From JAEINY01 sp942490535 (GTDB lineage Bacteria > Bacteroidota > Bacteroidia > Bacteroidales > Marinilabiliaceae): DNA of 64,000 nt. How positions within the stretch are numbered: position 1 is the first letter of the stretch; every line of letters begins with the position of its first letter. The stretch is taken from assembly GCA_942490535.1 (NCBI GenBank), contig CALNXQ010000008.1:558001-622000 (forward strand), written 5' to 3'. Made by a program: the position numbers and the translations under genes. The notes beneath the pieces were generated by a model that was not told where the DNA came from, did not search any database, and worked only from the letters and a program-made list of their open reading frames with translations. Positions 37,580-47,274 of this stretch are shown one piece after another.

Positions 37580-38059
37580 TTAAGCTCTTTTTTGAGTGCA
37601 ACACTCGGACCGTCCTTCGGCGTATGCCGGACACTCCCCTGCAAATGGACAATACTGTGGTAGATAATCACACAGCTCTAAATCGACGGGGTGATCTTCG
37701 GCCAGATAGACCCGATAATTAATGGCTTGTCGCAACAAGCCATATTTAATGCGATTAGATACACAGGACGCAAATATGGGATTAACGCCGTAATTCATTA
37801 AAAGTTCAATGAGCGCATTGGATAAATCTAAAAATTCGACCTCTCCCAAATACTCACTCTTTGGAAAAACAAATACCTCCAGGCCAATCAGCTCAGATAT
37901 TTTAATTCCAGCCTCATCAAAATCATCCTCAACGGGCTGATACGTTGTTGAACATTCATTTTCAAAGTAAGAAGACAAGCGTTTTTCAGCATTGCTTTTG
38001 GCAAAGCCAATATCCTCCATCAACTGCTCCACATATCTTTTCATCACTTGTTTTTTCAT
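37580..38059 (-). CDS. Conserved-looking hypothetical protein with Cys-rich tail
   Basis: 159 residues, no signal peptide or membrane segment. I do not recognise the family. The N-terminal half is helical and acidic. The C-terminal end has six cysteines in about 35 residues (CDYLPQYCPFAGECPAY, then SECC), a pattern that could bind zinc or an iron-sulfur cluster. Starts with a good small-protein N-terminus (MKKQVMKRYVEQLMEDIG). Single gene, convergent with msrB and followed on the same strand upstream by the terminator of the metallopeptidase-like gene. No function assigned. Confidence 0.6.
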   Translation of the reverse strand: MKKQVMKRYVEQLMEDIGFAKSNAEKRLSSYFENECSTTYQPVEDDFDEAGIKISELIGLEVFVFPKSEYLGEVEFLDLSNALIELLMNYGVNPIFASCVSNRIKYGLLRQAINYRVYLAEDHPVDLELCDYLPQYCPFAGECPAYAEGRSECCTQKRA

Positions 38060-38237
38060 TTCCCTTCTAAAAGTTGGTCTTTCAACGCAAAAGCACTCGA
38101 TTGAGTTACAACAGAGAGCTATTAACTATCAACCATTTCACTATTCCCATTCATTTATCGTACCGAACCACAAGACATTACGAATCATTGATAGTTTTTA
38201 ACATCCTTTTACCCATCATTCTTTGGTTGCAGTCGGA

Positions 38238-38279
38238 TAAAAAAAGCCAGAAACAGCTTAAAGGTTCACTGTTCCTGGC
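38238..38279 (-). terminator. Intrinsic terminator of the metallopeptidase-like gene
   Basis: On the minus strand: stem GCCAGGAACAG / CTGTTTCTGGC followed by seven T, about 40 bp after the stop codon at 38320. Confidence 0.85.
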
Positions 38280-38319
38280 CCCACGATTCGGATGCATATT
38301 ATGAATCGGTTGTTCTGTA

Positions 38320-38964
38320 TTATGGTTTAACTAAATCCATTTTCGATAAAATGGCAATCGGTGACATGTAAATCTCCGATTTAAATGCCTTATACTCTTC
38401 AGAAGCCTCTGATTCATGCAACACATAAGCAGCCCATTGAAATAGATTTACACCGTAACCTGAAGCAATGGTTAAACTATCGGTATAGTACTCTACGCGT
38501 TTTTTTCCTTTTTTAGTCATGTACTGTAATCCCCGTTGAATGACTCCTGCCACTTTTCGACTCTCATAATCCCTTATGTGCATCATCTCATGGGCAAATA
38601 AGCCAATACGCGCTTCTTGCGGGACATCTGATAATAAAACACCATCGAAGTTTGCATCATTATTAACATGAATGATATACAAGCGATTGCGTTTTCCCAG
38701 AAACAACGATAAAAAACCAGGACGGGCAGCCATGGTCGTTTTCAGTTTTTTAGTCTTCACCCGAATGCGACAATTATGCAAATCCTCAAATTGATCATAG
38801 GGGACTAAAAAATCATCTAAATAGGTTTTCTTAAAGGTTGAATCTACTTTTAAACAACCTCTTCGCCAGGCTCCCTTTTTATCTGATCTATTATTTGTTT
38901 GAGCTGTTACATTGGATAAAAAAAACAATCCTGCAATAAACATTAATACTTCTCTCACCTTCAT
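38320..38964 (-). CDS. Putative secreted zinc metallopeptidase-like protein
   Basis: 214 residues with a signal peptide (REVLMFIAGLFFLSNVTAQ). It contains a classical HEMMH zincin motif at 125-129, and EYYTDSLTIASGYG about 30 residues later supplies a candidate third ligand (Glu158 or Asp162). The fold looks like a small gluzincin/eukaryotic-like peptidase, but I cannot name a family. Paired cysteines at 37 and 65 may form a disulfide. Single gene with its own terminator; substrate unknown. Confidence 0.65.
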   Translation of the reverse strand: MKVREVLMFIAGLFFLSNVTAQTNNRSDKKGAWRRGCLKVDSTFKKTYLDDFLVPYDQFEDLHNCRIRVKTKKLKTTMAARPGFLSLFLGKRNRLYIIHVNNDANFDGVLLSDVPQEARIGLFAHEMMHIRDYESRKVAGVIQRGLQYMTKKGKKRVEYYTDSLTIASGYGVNLFQWAAYVLHESEASEEYKAFKSEIYMSPIAILSKMDLVKP

Positions 38965-39040
38965 ATCTCCCTCGTTTTGTCCTTCTTATGGAAAAAAACA
39001 CAAAAAGGTTACATTTAGTTTAGAGAAATTATAAACAAAC

Positions 39041-39067
39041 AAAAAACGCCATTCTCAACAGATGGCG
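39041..39067 (-). terminator. Intrinsic terminator of the ABC exporter gene
   Basis: On the minus strand: stem CGCCAT / ATGGCG then six T, about 32 bp after the stop codon at 39099. Confidence 0.75.
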
Positions 39068-39098
39068 CTTAATACAATTATTTCTAACGGCTTACATA

Positions 39099-40919
39099 CT
39101 ACTGCATCTGCATCGAATGAAGTTTTTTATAAATGCCATCCTGTGCAATTAATTCTTCATGGGTACCTGTTTCAACAATCATTCCTTCATTGAATACACA
39201 AATCAGATCTGCATTTCGAACTGTGGATAAGCGATGGGCAATCACCAAAGAAGTCCGGTTTTTCATCAGGTTTTCCAATGCATCTTGTACCAATCGTTCG
39301 GATTCCGTATCCAAAGCTGAAGTGGCCTCATCCAGAATCAAGATCGGTGGGTTCTTAAGAATAGCTCGTGCAATACTTAAGCGCTGACGCTGACCACCCG
39401 ATAATTTACTACCCCGATCACCGATTACCGTTTCATAGCCATTTTCAGTAGCAGTAATAAAATCATGAGCATTCGCTACTTTTGCCGCATTGATCACCTG
39501 CTCCATGGTAGCATTCTCCACACCAAAGGTGATGTTATTGAAAATGGAATCATTAAACAAAATGGCTTCCTGATTGACATTCCCCATTAACTCGCGCAAA
39601 TCAAACAATTTGAGATCTTTGATATTATGCCCGTCAATGAAAATACCCCCCTCTTTCACATCGTAAAAGCGAGGTAATAAATCTACAAAGGTGGTTTTGC
39701 CACTACCCGACTGACCTACCAAAGCAACTGTCTTACCTCTTGGTATGGTGAGACTCACATTTTTCAGAACATCTCTCTCCCCATAAGCAAATTTCACATT
39801 GCGGTATTCCACTTGCTCTTTAAATTCACGCAAACTAACCGCATCGTCTTTTTCCTGAATGGAAATATCGGCCATTAATATTTTATCAATACGCTCATAG
39901 GCAGCCATCCCTTTTTGAATGTTATACATCGCCTGGGTGAAGGCCTTAGCGGGATTGATGATTTGATAAAAAATGCCCAGATAAGCTAAAAAAGCAGCAG
40001 AAGTAAGTCCATTTTTCACATCTAAAATAAGTACTCCTCCAAACCACACAACCAATACCACCACGATGGTCCCCAAAAACTCACTCATGGGATGCGCCAA
40101 GTTACGCCGATGCTGCAAACGGTTCATGATCGTACGATAACTTTCTATTTGTGTATCGTAACGCTGTCCCATCCGTCCTTCAGCATTAAATGCTTTAATG
40201 ATGCGCAAACCAGAAAGGGTCTCTTCCAAAACCCCCAGAATGTCACCCATTTTGTTCTGTCCTTCGCGAGATGTCTTTTTCAACGATTTTCCAACCCGGC
40301 CAATAATGAATCCGGCAAACGGTAACACCACGAAAACAAACAAGGTGAGCTGAAAACTCCAGATTAACATGGAAACTAAAAGAACCAAAATGATAACAGG
40401 ATTCTTCATAAACATATCCAATGAAGACATGACTGAACTTTCTACTTCCTGTACATCTGCTGTTGAACGTGACATAATATCACCTTTTCGCTCTTCACTG
40501 AAAAATCCTAAAGGCAGTTGAATAATTTTATCATAGATGCGCTTCCGAATATCACGAACGACACCGTTTCGAATGGAAACACTAGTGTAGGATGCTAAGT
40601 AGGCAAAACCTGTTTTAAATAAAGTAGCTGCAATAAAAAATACACCTATAAACAATAGTGACCAACCTGGACCATGCTCTTCTTTTAACAGCGTGATGTA
40701 ATAGTAAAGATTATTTTTCAAATCATCGAAATCAACACTCCAGGCTACTAACTCAAACACTTCACTGTCCTGCTTCAGAATAACCTCTAACATGGGAACA
40801 ATCATTGCTACAGAAAAGACCGTAAAAACAGCTCCCATTAAATTGAACAAAAACGTTAAGAGTAAATTCCTTTTATAAGGAGGTATGTATATTCTAAGAA
40901 TCTTAAAAAAATCTTTCAT
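39099..40919 (-). CDS. MsbA-like ABC transporter (fused membrane and ATPase domains)
   Basis: Half-size ABC exporter of 606 residues acting as a homodimer in the inner membrane; the family includes lipid A flippase MsbA and multidrug exporters. N-terminal six-helix domain from about 15-320, then the ATPase with Walker A GQSGSGKTT near 402, signature LSGGQRQRLSIARAI near 507, Walker B ILILDEATSALD and the H-loop IAHRLSTV. Single gene downstream of purB, with a terminator between them. Lipid A-core flipping is plausible but the substrate cannot be told from sequence. Confidence 0.9.
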   Translation of the reverse strand: MKDFFKILRIYIPPYKRNLLLTFLFNLMGAVFTVFSVAMIVPMLEVILKQDSEVFELVAWSVDFDDLKNNLYYYITLLKEEHGPGWSLLFIGVFFIAATLFKTGFAYLASYTSVSIRNGVVRDIRKRIYDKIIQLPLGFFSEERKGDIMSRSTADVQEVESSVMSSLDMFMKNPVIILVLLVSMLIWSFQLTLFVFVVLPFAGFIIGRVGKSLKKTSREGQNKMGDILGVLEETLSGLRIIKAFNAEGRMGQRYDTQIESYRTIMNRLQHRRNLAHPMSEFLGTIVVVLVVWFGGVLILDVKNGLTSAAFLAYLGIFYQIINPAKAFTQAMYNIQKGMAAYERIDKILMADISIQEKDDAVSLREFKEQVEYRNVKFAYGERDVLKNVSLTIPRGKTVALVGQSGSGKTTFVDLLPRFYDVKEGGIFIDGHNIKDLKLFDLRELMGNVNQEAILFNDSIFNNITFGVENATMEQVINAAKVANAHDFITATENGYETVIGDRGSKLSGGQRQRLSIARAILKNPPILILDEATSALDTESERLVQDALENLMKNRTSLVIAHRLSTVRNADLICVFNEGMIVETGTHEELIAQDGIYKKLHSMQMQ

Positions 40920-40928
40920 GTACAGTCT

Positions 40929-40965
40929 TTAAAAAATAAGGCTGTAAAAGTAATCTTTTACAGCC
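40929..40965 (-). terminator. Intrinsic terminator of purB
   Basis: Perfect 11-bp stem GGCTGTAAAAG / CTTTTACAGCC with a 4-base loop, then TTATTTTTT on the minus strand. It lies directly between purB and the ABC gene start at 40919. Confidence 0.88.
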
Positions 40966-40996
40966 CGATTCACAAATAAGGTATATTTAACAAATC

Positions 40997-42343
40997 TTAA
41001 ATACCAGTATAATTATGCGGTGTCAATACGCGCATTTCCGCTTTGACCTCTTCAGAAATATCTAAGCGGTCAATAAAGGCTGCCATGGTTTTGGCATTAA
41101 TCTGCTCATTGGTCCGTGTCAGATCTTTCAATGCTTCGTAAGGATTTGGATAGCCTTCGCGACGCAATATAGTCTGAATGGCCTCAGCTACTACCGGCCA
41201 ATTATTCTCCAGATCTCGATGGATAGCTGATTCGTTCAATAACAATTTACCCAATCCTTTCTGTAGTGACTTAATGGAAATGACCGTGTGGGCAATGGGC
41301 ACTCCAATGTTACGCAACACAGTTGAATCTGTTAAATCACGTTGCAAACGAGAAATGGGTAATTTAGCTGCCAGGTGCTCAAAGGTGGCATTGGCAATTC
41401 CCAGGTTACCTTCAGCATTTTCAAAGTCAATGGGGTTCACTTTATGCGGCATGGCACTGGATCCTACTTCCCCTTTCTTGATCTGCTGCTTGAAGTATTC
41501 CATCATGATATACGTCCAGAAATCACGGGCCAAATCAATCAGAATCACATTAATACGCTTGAAATTATCAAAAATTGCGGCTAGGTTATCGTAATTGGAA
41601 ATTTGAGTCGTCACTTGCTCGCGATCCAATTTTAGTACATCGTTTACAAAATGATTTCCAAAAACAGTCCAGTCAATGTGTGGATACGCTACATTGTGCG
41701 CATTGAAGTTACCTGTGGCACCACCAAACTTAGCCGAACAGGGAATGCCTTTCAACAAAGCCAGCTGCTTGTTCAAACGCTCTACAAATACTTTCATCTC
41801 CTTCCCCAAACGCGTGGGCGACGCCGGTTGACCATGTGTTTTTGCCAACATCGGGATATCTTTCCAATCATTGGCCAAGTCATCCAGTTGCTGAATTAAC
41901 TCTTCCAGTAAGGGGTAATAAATATCGTGAACCGCATCCCTTAAGGAGGCCGGCGTAGCTGTATTGTTAATATCTTGCGAAGTCAATCCAAAGTGAATAA
42001 ACTCTTTGTACTTCTCTAGTTTTAGCACATCAAACTTCTCTTTGATAAAGTACTCCACCGCTTTCACATCGTGGTTGGTCACTGCCTCAATCGCTTTCAC
42101 TCTTTCAGCATCTTCCAACTGAAAATCTTTATAAATCTTACGCAGCTCGCCATATAGTCCTTTATCGAAATCAGCCAATTGCGGCAAAGGCTCTTCACAC
42201 AGGGTTATAAAATACTCGATTTCAACCAAAACTCGATAACGAATTAAGGCATACTCCGAGAAGTATAAAGCCAGTCCGTCTACTTTATTTCGGTATCTTC
42301 CGTCAACCGGAGAAATTGCTGTTAGTAATTGAATATCTATCAT
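40997..42343 (-). CDS. purB: Adenylosuccinate lyase
   Basis: Purine biosynthesis enzyme that cleaves SAICAR and adenylosuccinate. 448 residues from MIDIQLLTAISPVDGRYRNK, the normal start of the family. An upstream Met at 42421 would add 26 unrelated residues and lies before the predicted -7 box at 42369. Active-site signature GSSAMPHKVNPIDFENAEGN; other landmarks are FIHFGLTSQDINNTA and AKTHGQPASPTRLGKE. The E. coli-type long form with the C-terminal RREGYPNPYEALKDLTR segment. Confidence 0.96.
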   Translation of the reverse strand: MIDIQLLTAISPVDGRYRNKVDGLALYFSEYALIRYRVLVEIEYFITLCEEPLPQLADFDKGLYGELRKIYKDFQLEDAERVKAIEAVTNHDVKAVEYFIKEKFDVLKLEKYKEFIHFGLTSQDINNTATPASLRDAVHDIYYPLLEELIQQLDDLANDWKDIPMLAKTHGQPASPTRLGKEMKVFVERLNKQLALLKGIPCSAKFGGATGNFNAHNVAYPHIDWTVFGNHFVNDVLKLDREQVTTQISNYDNLAAIFDNFKRINVILIDLARDFWTYIMMEYFKQQIKKGEVGSSAMPHKVNPIDFENAEGNLGIANATFEHLAAKLPISRLQRDLTDSTVLRNIGVPIAHTVISIKSLQKGLGKLLLNESAIHRDLENNWPVVAEAIQTILRREGYPNPYEALKDLTRTNEQINAKTMAAFIDRLDISEEVKAEMRVLTPHNYTGI

Positions 42344-42368
42344 TTTTCTATTTGATTTTTTGGCCCCA

Positions 42369-42376
42369 CAAAAGTA
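42369..42376 (-). promoter_or_regulatory. Candidate -7 box TACTTTTG of purB
   Basis: Exact TAnnTTTG match on the minus strand, 25 bp upstream of the purB start used here. The -33 region is only T-rich (TTTTCC). Confidence 0.45.
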
Positions 42377-42501
42377 GTAAATTTTCAAGGAAAAGCGTAA
42401 TAATCTCAAATGTGAGACCACCCCTCTTTTTAATTATCGATAACAGAATTACTCATTGGTCCATCCAACAAGTTCACATTTTATATGCTATAATGGATCG
42501 A

Positions 42502-42547
42502 TAAAAAAAAATGATCAGCTTTCCTGATCGAAGGGAAAGCTGATCAT
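42502..42547 (-). terminator. Intrinsic terminator at the end of the RiPP/export operon
   Basis: On the minus strand: 14-bp stem ATGATCAGCTTTCC / GGAAAGCTGATCAT followed by nine T. It lies 40 bp after the stop of the outer-membrane protein gene at 42588. Confidence 0.92.
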
Positions 42548-42587
42548 ACTGACAGAATGCAGGGTCAACGCCAATTAAACCCTAGTA

Positions 42588-44939
42588 TTACATCCTGTTA
42601 AGTGCGTCAGAACCTGCTGATTTTTTCTTAATTCCTCCTTTGAAGTTTTTAAAAGTGTATGTGAGGTATAATCGTACATATGTATTATCGAAATCTGGAT
42701 TTGACCCAGCAATAATGTTACCAAATTTATCTTCCCAAGATGAGTCTGATGTATTCAGAATATCATTGGCAATCAATCCCGCTTTGAGTTTTTTATCGAA
42801 AAAGTAGGTGGATATTCCCAATGATAAGTTGTAACGGCTATCATAACGGGTCATTAAATGCTCTCGTTCACTCTTATATACAAAGTCAATATAGGCTGAC
42901 GTTCGTTTTGAAAATGTGAAATTATTATTGATTTTGAACATGTAATACAACTTCTTTGTTTTTCGGATTTCATCCAGGTAAGGAATTTCAATGGAAGGTT
43001 TCTCCGCACCTACACTGATCGTATTTCCATACCAGTCCTCCGACAGGGAATATTCCAGGGAGGCACTTATATACTCGGCTTTATCAATATTAACAGGTGT
43101 ATATTTAACAATGTCCGGATTATTCTCGTCGCTGATTGCTCCCAATACCCGCGCATTTTTGTCCTTGCTGTAACTGGCGTTAATCATCAGACTACGAAAG
43201 AGGGATAGACTCAGGTCATAACTGGTGCGTATGGTTGGTTTTAGCTCCGGATTACCGACGCTGTAAGAGTTTGCATCGAAGTAAATGATATCCGTGCTCA
43301 GTTCCCGGAAAGAGGGTCGACTTATTTTGTTGGTGTAAGTTATAGATAATGATGCATTTTCGGATAAGTCTTTGTTAAATGAGAAATAGGGAAACCAGTT
43401 ATTATAAGTAGAATCTACATCTGTTTTTTCACCTGTTTTAACCATCGTTGAGGTTCTCTCGTAGCGTAACCCGGCAGCTATTGATGTGGAGTTAAAGCGG
43501 TACTTGATATTTGTGTAACCGGCATATACCTTATCATCTATAGAATTGATATCGGTATAATTAATCTCGGATGAGCTCAGATCGGTCGATACGGTTTTCC
43601 CATCTTTATTAACGGTTGAAAATTTACCTCCAGCTTTGAGTTGTATTTTATTAAAAGTTGTTTCGTAGTCCAGGCGCCCACTGTAAACATTATAATCATT
43701 CTGGCCCTCTATGAGTGTGTGAATCGTGGATTGGTCGGATAAATCCTGCTCTTTGATATCTTCTGCAGACTGTTCATCAACGGTTGAATAATCACCAATG
43801 ATGGATAAGGAGCTCAAACTGTCCATTTTAAACAGGTAGTTCAAACTATAGGTGGATACGTTATAGTTGCCGTCTGATTTCTTATCAATGTCTCGGTCCA
43901 CAATAGTGGGGTCGTCGCTTCTTTCTATTGTTTGGTCCAGGTGAGCATCCGTATCACTGTCTCGCTTCATCACTGTGGCTTGTGCTCCAATCGAATGTTT
44001 ATCATTTAGTTCATGCAGGATGGAGGCAAAAAGGTTATGCTTATGGAGTTCCGATTCCCTGACATTTGAGTTTTTATTGGTAATGGTATAGTCTGGCTGC
44101 ATGTTAATTTCATAGGCATCTTCCAGGTTTTCATAGTTAAGCAGGGAATACGAGTAATTGAGTGTATAACGGGTCTTTCCGGATTTCCCATTCAGATTGG
44201 CTCCTGCTGTATTTCGGTATTTCCTGCCCATAGTCGAATAATTATATACCTGGGCGCTGAGGCGATCTTTCGTTGCTTTTTTAGTGGTAATGCGAATAAC
44301 AGAAGTTGCTGTTGCACTGTACTCGGTAGAAGGGTTACGGTCGACTTCAAAACTGACAATGTCACTCGACTGTAAGTTTTCAATCTCACTTTGGTTTTTA
44401 ACTTCTATACCGTTGAGAAAAATAACTGGTTTTCCTTTACCAAATACCAGAATGTTATTATTGTTATCTACCAATAGTCCGGGGCTGCGACGTAAGGCAT
44501 CGAATACGGTTCCCGCTTTACTCAGCGATGTTCCAATGACATTGACAACTAACTTCCCTTCTATTTGTTTGGCAACAGGAACTCTGGCTTTTACTGTGAC
44601 CTCATTGAGTGCTGTCATTGTTTCAGCAAGTGAAATGATCCCCATATTCGACCTGGCCTTTACAGCAGCTGTTTCATACCCAATGCTGCTTATACTTAAA
44701 TAACCATTCTTATTATTCTGCTCCTTTTCCTGATCGATGATAAAATATCCATCCATATCAGAGGTGGTTCCGGTCACGAAACTGGAATCCGGTAAACTGT
44801 ACAAAACAATATTTGCAAAGGGGACAGGTTTATCATTTGAGCAATGGACATACCCCTCTATGTTTTGTCCGGAGATAATTTGGGCAATAAATAAAAAGAC
44901 TAAAGTACCAAGACTGAATCTCAAGCATTTATCATTCAT
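42588..44939 (-). CDS. Outer-membrane beta-barrel family protein (TonB-receptor-like)
   Basis: 783-residue outer-membrane protein: signal peptide (SLGTLVFLFIAQIISGQ), a carboxypeptidase-regulatory-like domain at 26-105 (IEGYVHCSNDKPVPFANIVLY), a plug-like segment (VFDALRRSPGLLVDNNNNILVFGKGKPVIFLNG) and a large beta-barrel. It fits the OMP_b-brl_3 branch of TonB-receptor-like proteins rather than SusC. Last gene of the unit with the C39 ABC exporter and radical SAM maturase, so it may carry the mature peptide through the outer membrane, or take up or protect against it. No HlyD or TolC homologue is encoded here. Confidence 0.85.
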   Translation of the reverse strand: MNDKCLRFSLGTLVFLFIAQIISGQNIEGYVHCSNDKPVPFANIVLYSLPDSSFVTGTTSDMDGYFIIDQEKEQNNKNGYLSISSIGYETAAVKARSNMGIISLAETMTALNEVTVKARVPVAKQIEGKLVVNVIGTSLSKAGTVFDALRRSPGLLVDNNNNILVFGKGKPVIFLNGIEVKNQSEIENLQSSDIVSFEVDRNPSTEYSATATSVIRITTKKATKDRLSAQVYNYSTMGRKYRNTAGANLNGKSGKTRYTLNYSYSLLNYENLEDAYEINMQPDYTITNKNSNVRESELHKHNLFASILHELNDKHSIGAQATVMKRDSDTDAHLDQTIERSDDPTIVDRDIDKKSDGNYNVSTYSLNYLFKMDSLSSLSIIGDYSTVDEQSAEDIKEQDLSDQSTIHTLIEGQNDYNVYSGRLDYETTFNKIQLKAGGKFSTVNKDGKTVSTDLSSSEINYTDINSIDDKVYAGYTNIKYRFNSTSIAAGLRYERTSTMVKTGEKTDVDSTYNNWFPYFSFNKDLSENASLSITYTNKISRPSFRELSTDIIYFDANSYSVGNPELKPTIRTSYDLSLSLFRSLMINASYSKDKNARVLGAISDENNPDIVKYTPVNIDKAEYISASLEYSLSEDWYGNTISVGAEKPSIEIPYLDEIRKTKKLYYMFKINNNFTFSKRTSAYIDFVYKSEREHLMTRYDSRYNLSLGISTYFFDKKLKAGLIANDILNTSDSSWEDKFGNIIAGSNPDFDNTYVRLYLTYTFKNFKGGIKKKSAGSDALNRM

Positions 44940-45084
44940 GTCATTAGGTTTGTGAAGTTAGATTTAGTTATGCCCCCGCAAGCGGGAACAAATCCCGGGC
45001 AGATTCTATCATTGACTTGCTGATTATATGTATTATATATAGTAGAAGAGAATCGTAGAAAATGCCAGGTTAATATTCATACAT

Positions 45085-47274
45085 TTAAGCGATTTGATTT
45101 TGAACTAACGAAAGGTAATATTTTGAATTAATTATTAACTCATCGTGGGTGCCTCTTTCAATAACCTTTCCATTGTTTAATACAATGATTTGATCAGCTT
45201 GCTTAATCGTATTCAGACGATGCGCTACAATTATTACCGTTCGGTTCAGGAAGAACTGGGAAAGATTGTTGGATATTTCTGTTTCATTATTAGCATCCAA
45301 TGAGTTTGTTGCCTCATCCATGATCAATAGTTCCGGATCTTTATAGACTGCCCTGGCAATTAATAAGCGTTGTTTCTCACCTCCGCTTAACACGATCCCG
45401 CCTTTACCAATCACCGAGTAATAACTCATCGGTAAGGAATGAATAAGATCATCGATACACGCAATTTTTGCAGCTCTTTTAACCAAATCCAAATTCGGAT
45501 TCTCCTCATGAATAGCAATGTTCTCAATAATGGTTCCTCTGAATATGTAACCTTCCTGCAATACCGTTCCACACTTATTGCGCCACATTGGCATTGATAA
45601 GTCTCCCAGGTTTATATTGTCCACCATAATTTGTCCTTCTTTGATTTGGAAGAATCCTAATAAAAGTTTGACGATGGTGGTTTTTCCACTGCCACTGTTG
45701 CCAACAATGGCTGTAATTTTACCCTTCGGAATTTCGAAGTTTAAGTTTTCCAGGATATAACGTTCCTGGCTCTTGCTGTACTTAAACCGCACATTGTTGA
45801 AGGATATTTTATGATTAAACGGGATCGGATCAGCACAGGTGCTTTCATCGCTTTGATGACTCATGGTCACTTCTTCCGTTCTGTTTAATGCAATCTGGGA
45901 ATCCTGGTAATCTCTTAAAAAGTTGGAGAAGAAATTAATTGATCCATTCAATTGCCCCAGTACATAATTCACACTAATCATCTCTCCCAGCGACATTTTA
46001 TTATTGATTACCCATACCGAACACAAACCAATTACTATCACATTTCGTAAGCCACCGACTACTTCACTTCCCAGTGTTTGATAATTCTCTACATGAAGGG
46101 TTTTAAGCAGTAAGGTATTGGTACGTTTTAGTAAATCGACTAATTTCCGGGTTCGATTGTGACTGGCGTTGTTGATTTTTATATCCGGCATACCCGCCAC
46201 AAGCTCAAAATAACTGTTTTTATATTCCGAAGAAGTATTAAAACGGTTATAGTCGATAATCGCTCTTTTCTTCAGAAACAGACTTGACCAGCCAATTATG
46301 AGAACGGTCGATGCCATATAAATTGCCCCAATTTCTACTCTATAAGTAAACAGCATAGCTGTAAAAATGATAAAGTTGGCGGCTGTTATCAGGAAGCGGA
46401 TAGAGTGCCTGGTGATAAAGCGTTGCAACACTTCCAGATCGTTGATTCGTTGAAGTAACTCAGAGCTGATTCTTCTTAAAAAGAAACTGAGTGGTAATTT
46501 GGTTACATCTTCTAAAAAGGTTCGTAAGAGCTTGGTCGAAACAGTAAAGTTGATTTTCAGCACTAAGTACTCATAAAAAGTGATGAACAGAATATACCCG
46601 ATGGCACAAATAGCTTGTCCGAAAATCAGTAACTTAACCAGTGAGGTATCTTTAAAATTTATACCATCATCAATGATACGTTGGAATAGTATTGGAATGG
46701 TCCAGTTGAGAAGCAGTGCAATCAACATGATACCCAGAGTAATGATATATTTCCGCCTATAATTATTGATTATTCGGGCTGCAAAACGATAGAGTTTTTG
46801 ATAGGTTGAAACGGATTTTTCCGTTAAGTTAGTGATCTCAAAATTATCCCCTTTTTCCAGCAATAACACAATTCCCTTGGCTTCGTTGAAAGATTTAATA
46901 CCGAGCCAATTTTCCATAAATAGTTTTTCATCAATGTCCATTTTGCCGAATTCAGGATCGGCAATGGAAAAGATACCTTTGGCAGCATTTACTTTATAAA
47001 GGACTACAAAATGAGATTGTTTCCAGTATAAGATTGCGGGCAAAGGCATGCGTTTGATATCATTTATGGACAATAATAACGCCTTCGTGTTAAATCCAGT
47101 TTTCTCCGCAGCCTCTGCCAAAGTTTTCACACTAACTCCAAGATGGTCCGGATCACATATGCGGCTTAACATTCGAAGCGAATACTTTTTCCCATAGTAG
47201 GCCAATATCATTTTCAAACATGCAGGGCCACACTCATTGGAACTTAGCTGAGGGTAAAAAGGAAAACGTTTCAT
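45085..47274 (-). CDS. C39-peptidase-containing ABC transporter (RiPP exporter, PCAT type)
   Basis: Cleaves leader peptides at a double-Gly-type site and exports the core. 729 residues. N-terminal C39 peptidase with catalytic Cys15 (NECGPACLKMI), His88 (QSHFVVLYKV) and Asp106 (ADPEFG); six-helix membrane domain at about 165-450; ATPase with Walker A GNSGSGKTT, signature LSGGEKQRLLIARAV, Walker B LLIMDEATNSLD and IVAHRL. All three protease residues are intact. Its start overlaps the stop of the radical SAM gene by 4 bp, implying translational coupling. The small peptides encoded upstream have a matching GA-type cleavage motif. Confidence 0.94.
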   Translation of the reverse strand: MKRFPFYPQLSSNECGPACLKMILAYYGKKYSLRMLSRICDPDHLGVSVKTLAEAAEKTGFNTKALLLSINDIKRMPLPAILYWKQSHFVVLYKVNAAKGIFSIADPEFGKMDIDEKLFMENWLGIKSFNEAKGIVLLLEKGDNFEITNLTEKSVSTYQKLYRFAARIINNYRRKYIITLGIMLIALLLNWTIPILFQRIIDDGINFKDTSLVKLLIFGQAICAIGYILFITFYEYLVLKINFTVSTKLLRTFLEDVTKLPLSFFLRRISSELLQRINDLEVLQRFITRHSIRFLITAANFIIFTAMLFTYRVEIGAIYMASTVLIIGWSSLFLKKRAIIDYNRFNTSSEYKNSYFELVAGMPDIKINNASHNRTRKLVDLLKRTNTLLLKTLHVENYQTLGSEVVGGLRNVIVIGLCSVWVINNKMSLGEMISVNYVLGQLNGSINFFSNFLRDYQDSQIALNRTEEVTMSHQSDESTCADPIPFNHKISFNNVRFKYSKSQERYILENLNFEIPKGKITAIVGNSGSGKTTIVKLLLGFFQIKEGQIMVDNINLGDLSMPMWRNKCGTVLQEGYIFRGTIIENIAIHEENPNLDLVKRAAKIACIDDLIHSLPMSYYSVIGKGGIVLSGGEKQRLLIARAVYKDPELLIMDEATNSLDANNETEISNNLSQFFLNRTVIIVAHRLNTIKQADQIIVLNNGKVIERGTHDELIINSKYYLSLVQNQIA

